A stretch of DNA of 8,141 bases from Accumulibacter sp. (GTDB taxonomy: Bacteria > Pseudomonadota > Gammaproteobacteria > Burkholderiales > Rhodocyclaceae): positions 1 through 8,141 of the forward strand of contig DPSD01000338.1 in assembly GCA_003538495.1 (NCBI GenBank), written 5' to 3'. Shown here in pieces: positions 6,063-8,141 of the stretch. A model generated the notes under the pieces. It was not told where the DNA came from and did not search any database. It was given only the letters and a program-made list of their open reading frames with translations. Every line of letters begins with the position of its first letter. Within the stretch, counting starts at the first letter, position 1. A program made the position numbers and the translations under genes.

Positions 6063-6509
6063 ATGGTCTGGAAACCGAATGTCACTGTCGCCGCCGTGCT
6101 CGAACGCGACGGCCGCTTTCTGCTCGTTGAAGAGCAAACCGATTACGGTATCTGCTACAACCAGCCGGCCGGCCATCTCGAATGCCGCGAGTCACTGATC
6201 GAAGCGGTGATTCGGGAAACGCTCGAAGAAACGGCCTATATCCTGGATCCGCAGTACCTGATCGGCATCTACAACTGCCGCAACGAGGCCCGGGACGTGA
6301 CCTACCTGCGCTTTGCCTTCGGTGGCGAGATCCGTGCGCACGATCCCGGGCGAGCGCTTGACAGCGGCATTCTGGCGGCGCACTGGCTGACGATTGAAGA
6401 GGTTCGGGCACTGCGGGAGCACCATCGAAGCCCGCTGGTGATGCGCTGCGTCGACGACTGGCAGGCAGGCAGGCGCTATCCGCTGGAGCTATTGACCCAT
6501 TGCCAGTAA
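6063..6509 (+). CDS. NudJ-like Nudix hydrolase
   Basis: Mg-dependent pyrophosphohydrolase of the Nudix superfamily. The 148-residue product carries the Nudix box at 37-59: Gly37, Glu43, then RE at 51-52 and EE at 55-56, the metal ligands. The box ends in Ala58 where the consensus has Gly. The surrounding sequence (NVTVAAVLERDGRFLLVEEQ at 6-25, NQPAGHLE before the box, VTYLRFAF at 79-86, and W108 after it) looks most like E. coli NudJ, a phosphatase acting on thiamine pyrimidine diphosphate and nucleoside di- and triphosphates; substrate here is inferred. An open frame reaches back to 5928, but the ATG at 6063 has AAGG at 6051-6054, 8 bases upstream, and avoids running across ilvE. It overlaps the next gene by 10 bases and heads the group that ends in mnmA. 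Confidence 0.93.
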   Translation: MVWKPNVTVAAVLERDGRFLLVEEQTDYGICYNQPAGHLECRESLIEAVIRETLEETAYILDPQYLIGIYNCRNEARDVTYLRFAFGGEIRAHDPGRALDSGILAAHWLTIEEVRALREHHRSPLVMRCVDDWQAGRRYPLELLTHCQ

Positions 6510-7180
6510 GGTGGCTGCTGGTGCTGCTGTTGGTCGGCGCGGCGCCGGTGCGTGGCGCCGAGGCGATCAGCGTCTGTTACAACTACGGTTGTCTGACCAG
6601 CGCCGAGGTCATCTATAGCGATCGCCAGCTGCAGCAAGTCCGGGCTTTCCTGGGCGCCGCACGGGCCGCGGCAGACGAGCGCCAGCGTTTGTCGCTGGTG
6701 ATTGGCTGGCTGCTCGGCTGGGCCGGCCAGCAGACGCCGATTGCGGCCGACCGCGGCGGCAATACGGAGGATGCTGGCGTCGATGGGCGGATGGACTGTA
6801 TCGACCATTCGACCACTACCACCCGTCTGTTGCGCTGGCTGGAAAGCCGTGGCTGGCTTCGGTTTCACCGCGTCCTTGACCCGGAGTACCGGGTGCACCA
6901 CCTGTCGGTGCACCATTCGGCGCAAATCGAGGAAATTGGTCGGGGAGGGCAGGCGACCGCGTCGACACGTTACTACGTCGTCGACAGCTGGTTTCGCGAC
7001 AATGGCCAGCCGGCGGTGGTTATTGCGCTGCCGAGGTGGTTGGCAGGTGGCGACGAAACGAGTGCAGACCAAGAAGCCGGTGGAAGCCAGGAAGCCGGTG
7101 AAAGCCAACCGGCGGGTGACGAGAACAACAGGCGCGCGGAGGCTGTCGCGGGCAGCCCCGGCGCACGACCGGGATGGTGA
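6500..7180 (+). CDS. Exported protein of unknown function with a possible Cys-His-Asp triad
   Basis: I recognise no named family. The 226-residue product starts with a signal peptide: Arg4, a Leu/Val-rich core (6-13), and a likely cleavage after AEA at 20-22. The mature part begins with CYNYGC (Cys26, Cys31; perhaps a disulfide or metal pair). It continues with [17 protein letters not shown] (Cys100), VHHSAQIEE (His138/139) and YYVVDSWF (Asp162). The Cys, His, Asp order and spacing resemble transglutaminase-like cysteine enzymes, an inference only. The start is uncertain: TTG 6500 overlaps the Nudix stop by 10 bases with GGAG at 6485-6488, while GTG 6521 has AAGG closer but a shorter signal peptide. 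From residue 183 on the tail is low-complexity, with [12 protein letters not shown] repeats, and another frame looks equally coding there (see findings). mnmA starts 20 bases after its stop. Confidence 0.75.
   Translation: MPVRWLLVLLLVGAAPVRGAEAISVCYNYGCLTSAEVIYSDRQLQQVRAFLGAARAAADERQRLSLVIGWLLGWAGQQTPIAADRGGNTEDAGVDGRMDCIDHSTTTTRLLRWLESRGWLRFHRVLDPEYRVHHLSVHHSAQIEEIGRGGQATASTRYYVVDSWFRDNGQPAVVIALPRWLAGGDETSADQEAGGSQEAGESQPAGDENNRRAEAVAGSPGARPGW
7071..7106 (+). repeat. Two-copy 18-base tandem repeat in the tail of the exported protein gene
   Basis: Bases 7071-7088 and 7089-7106 match at 16 of 18 positions (core GAAGCCGGTG, then AAGCC). In the annotated frame the copies read QEAGGS and QEAGES; in the next frame they read KKPVEA and RKPVKA. 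The two differences do not clearly favour either frame. Confidence 0.7.
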
Positions 7181-7200
7181 TCGCGAGCAAGGGCAAGAAA

Positions 7201-8141
7201 ATGAATGAGGCAAAGACAGTGGTCGTCGGCTTGTCTGGCGGCGTTGATTCGGCAGTGGCGGCGCTACTGCTCAAGCAACAGGGCTGGCGTGTGCTCGGGC
7301 TGTTCATGAAGAACTGGGAGGACGACGACAGCGACGAATACTGCTCGGCACGACAGGATCTGGTCGATGTCATCAGCGTTGCCGACGTCATCGGCATCGA
7401 CGTCGAGGTGGTAAACTTCGCCGCCGAATACAAGGAGCGTGTCTTTGCACACTTCCTGAAGGAATATCAGGCCGGGCGAACGCCAAACCCGGACGTGCTG
7501 TGCAACTCGGAGATCAAGTTCAGCGTTTTTCTAGAGCACGCGCTGCGCATCGGCGCGGACTGCATCGCGACCGGCCACTATGCCGGGGTACGCGAATTTG
7601 CCGGTGCTTTCCAGTTGCTCAAGGCCGAAGATGGGACCAAGGACCAGAGCTATTTTCTCCATCGCCTAAACCAGCAGCAGTTGTCGAAAACGCTGCTTCC
7701 GCTGGCCGGACTGTACAAGCGCGAGGTCCGCAAGATCGCCGAAGCCGCCGGGTTGCACGTCGCTCTGAAGAAGGATTCGACCGGCATCTGCTTCATCGGC
7801 GAACGACCGTTCAAGGACTTCCTGATGCGTTATCTGCCGCGGCAGAAAGGCGAAATTCGCGGCCTTGAAGACAACCGCCTGCTCGGCGAGCACGATGGCG
7901 TCGCCTACCACACCATCGGCCAGCGCAAGGGCTTGCACATCGGCGGGGTGAAGGGGGGCAAGAGCGGCAACAGCGGCGACCACGACGCCTGGTTCGTTGC
8001 CGGCAAGGAGCTTGCCAGCAACGTCCTGTATGTCGTCCAGGGGCACGCGCATCCGGCCCTGCTGGCCGAAGAGCTGAATGCCTCCGACCTGTCGTGGGTC
8101 GCCGGCGAGCGGCCGCACACGCACTGGGTGTACACCGCCAA
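7201..8141 (+). CDS. mnmA: tRNA-specific 2-thiouridylase MnmA (3' end beyond the window)
   Basis: Makes the 2-thio group of 5-substituted 2-thiouridine at wobble position 34 of Lys, Glu and Gln tRNAs, using ATP and sulfur delivered through the IscS-Tus relay (EC 2.8.1.13). The first 313 codons are present. The PP-loop GLSGGVDS is at 10-17, FMKNWEDDD at 35-43, catalytic Asp98 and Cys101 in NPDVLCN, and the second catalytic cysteine Cys197 in TGICFIGER, all close to E. coli Asp99, Cys102 and Cys199. HTIGQRKGL is at 237-245. A Gly/Lys/Ser-rich insert of about ten residues (250-260) precedes [10 protein letters not shown]. The family is about 360-370 residues, so roughly 50-60 are missing past the edge. 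The ATG at 7201 has AAGGG at 7189-7193, 7 bases upstream. Confidence 0.97.
   Translation, partial: MNEAKTVVVGLSGGVDSAVAALLLKQQGWRVLGLFMKNWEDDDSDEYCSARQDLVDVISVADVIGIDVEVVNFAAEYKERVFAHFLKEYQAGRTPNPDVLCNSEIKFSVFLEHALRIGADCIATGHYAGVREFAGAFQLLKAEDGTKDQSYFLHRLNQQQLSKTLLPLAGLYKREVRKIAEAAGLHVALKKDSTGICFIGERPFKDFLMRYLPRQKGEIRGLEDNRLLGEHDGVAYHTIGQRKGLHIGGVKGGKSGNSGDHDAWFVAGKELASNVLYVVQGHAHPALLAEELNASDLSWVAGERPHTHWVYTA

Overview
The window looks like an ordinary chromosomal segment of a GC-rich betaproteobacterium. Rhodocyclales (Dechloromonas, Azoarcus or Accumulibacter-like) is my best guess, from high third-position GC and from the gene order ilvE - CHCC zinc finger - waaF and Nudix - mnmA. This assignment is inference from protein motifs and remembered synteny; no search was run. 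No mobile element, CRISPR array, rRNA or tRNA gene was found, and no stretch over about 200 bases lacks a gene.

Layout, left to right. A low-molecular-weight protein tyrosine phosphatase lies at 181-711 (+). It may be translationally coupled to an unrecognised reading frame entering from the left edge. A 202-base convergent gap (712-913) holds weak hairpins. A six-gene leftward run then fills 914-5956. In transcription order it is: ilvE (branched-chain aminotransferase), a 65-residue CHCC zinc-finger protein, waaF (heptosyltransferase II), an NTF2/SnoaL-like protein, a YheT-family alpha/beta hydrolase, and an AlgC-type phosphomannomutase/phosphoglucomutase. Gaps are 40, 55 and 7 bases, followed by two overlaps (4 and 8 bases), so it is probably one operon. 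A 106-base divergent region (5957-6062) separates it from a rightward group: a NudJ-like Nudix hydrolase, an exported protein of unknown function with a possible Cys/His/Asp triad, and mnmA (tRNA 2-thiouridylase), cut by the right edge.

Functionally, waaF and the AlgC-type mutase both serve the cell envelope: inner-core heptose transfer and hexose-1-phosphate supply for LPS or exopolysaccharide. The phosphatase resembles those that regulate polysaccharide export, but no partner kinase is visible. ilvE and mnmA are core metabolism and translation genes. The least understood content is the exported protein at 6500-7180, whose C-terminal reading frame is also uncertain, and the alternative hairpins in front of waaF. 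I see no convincing evidence of a new multi-gene system here.
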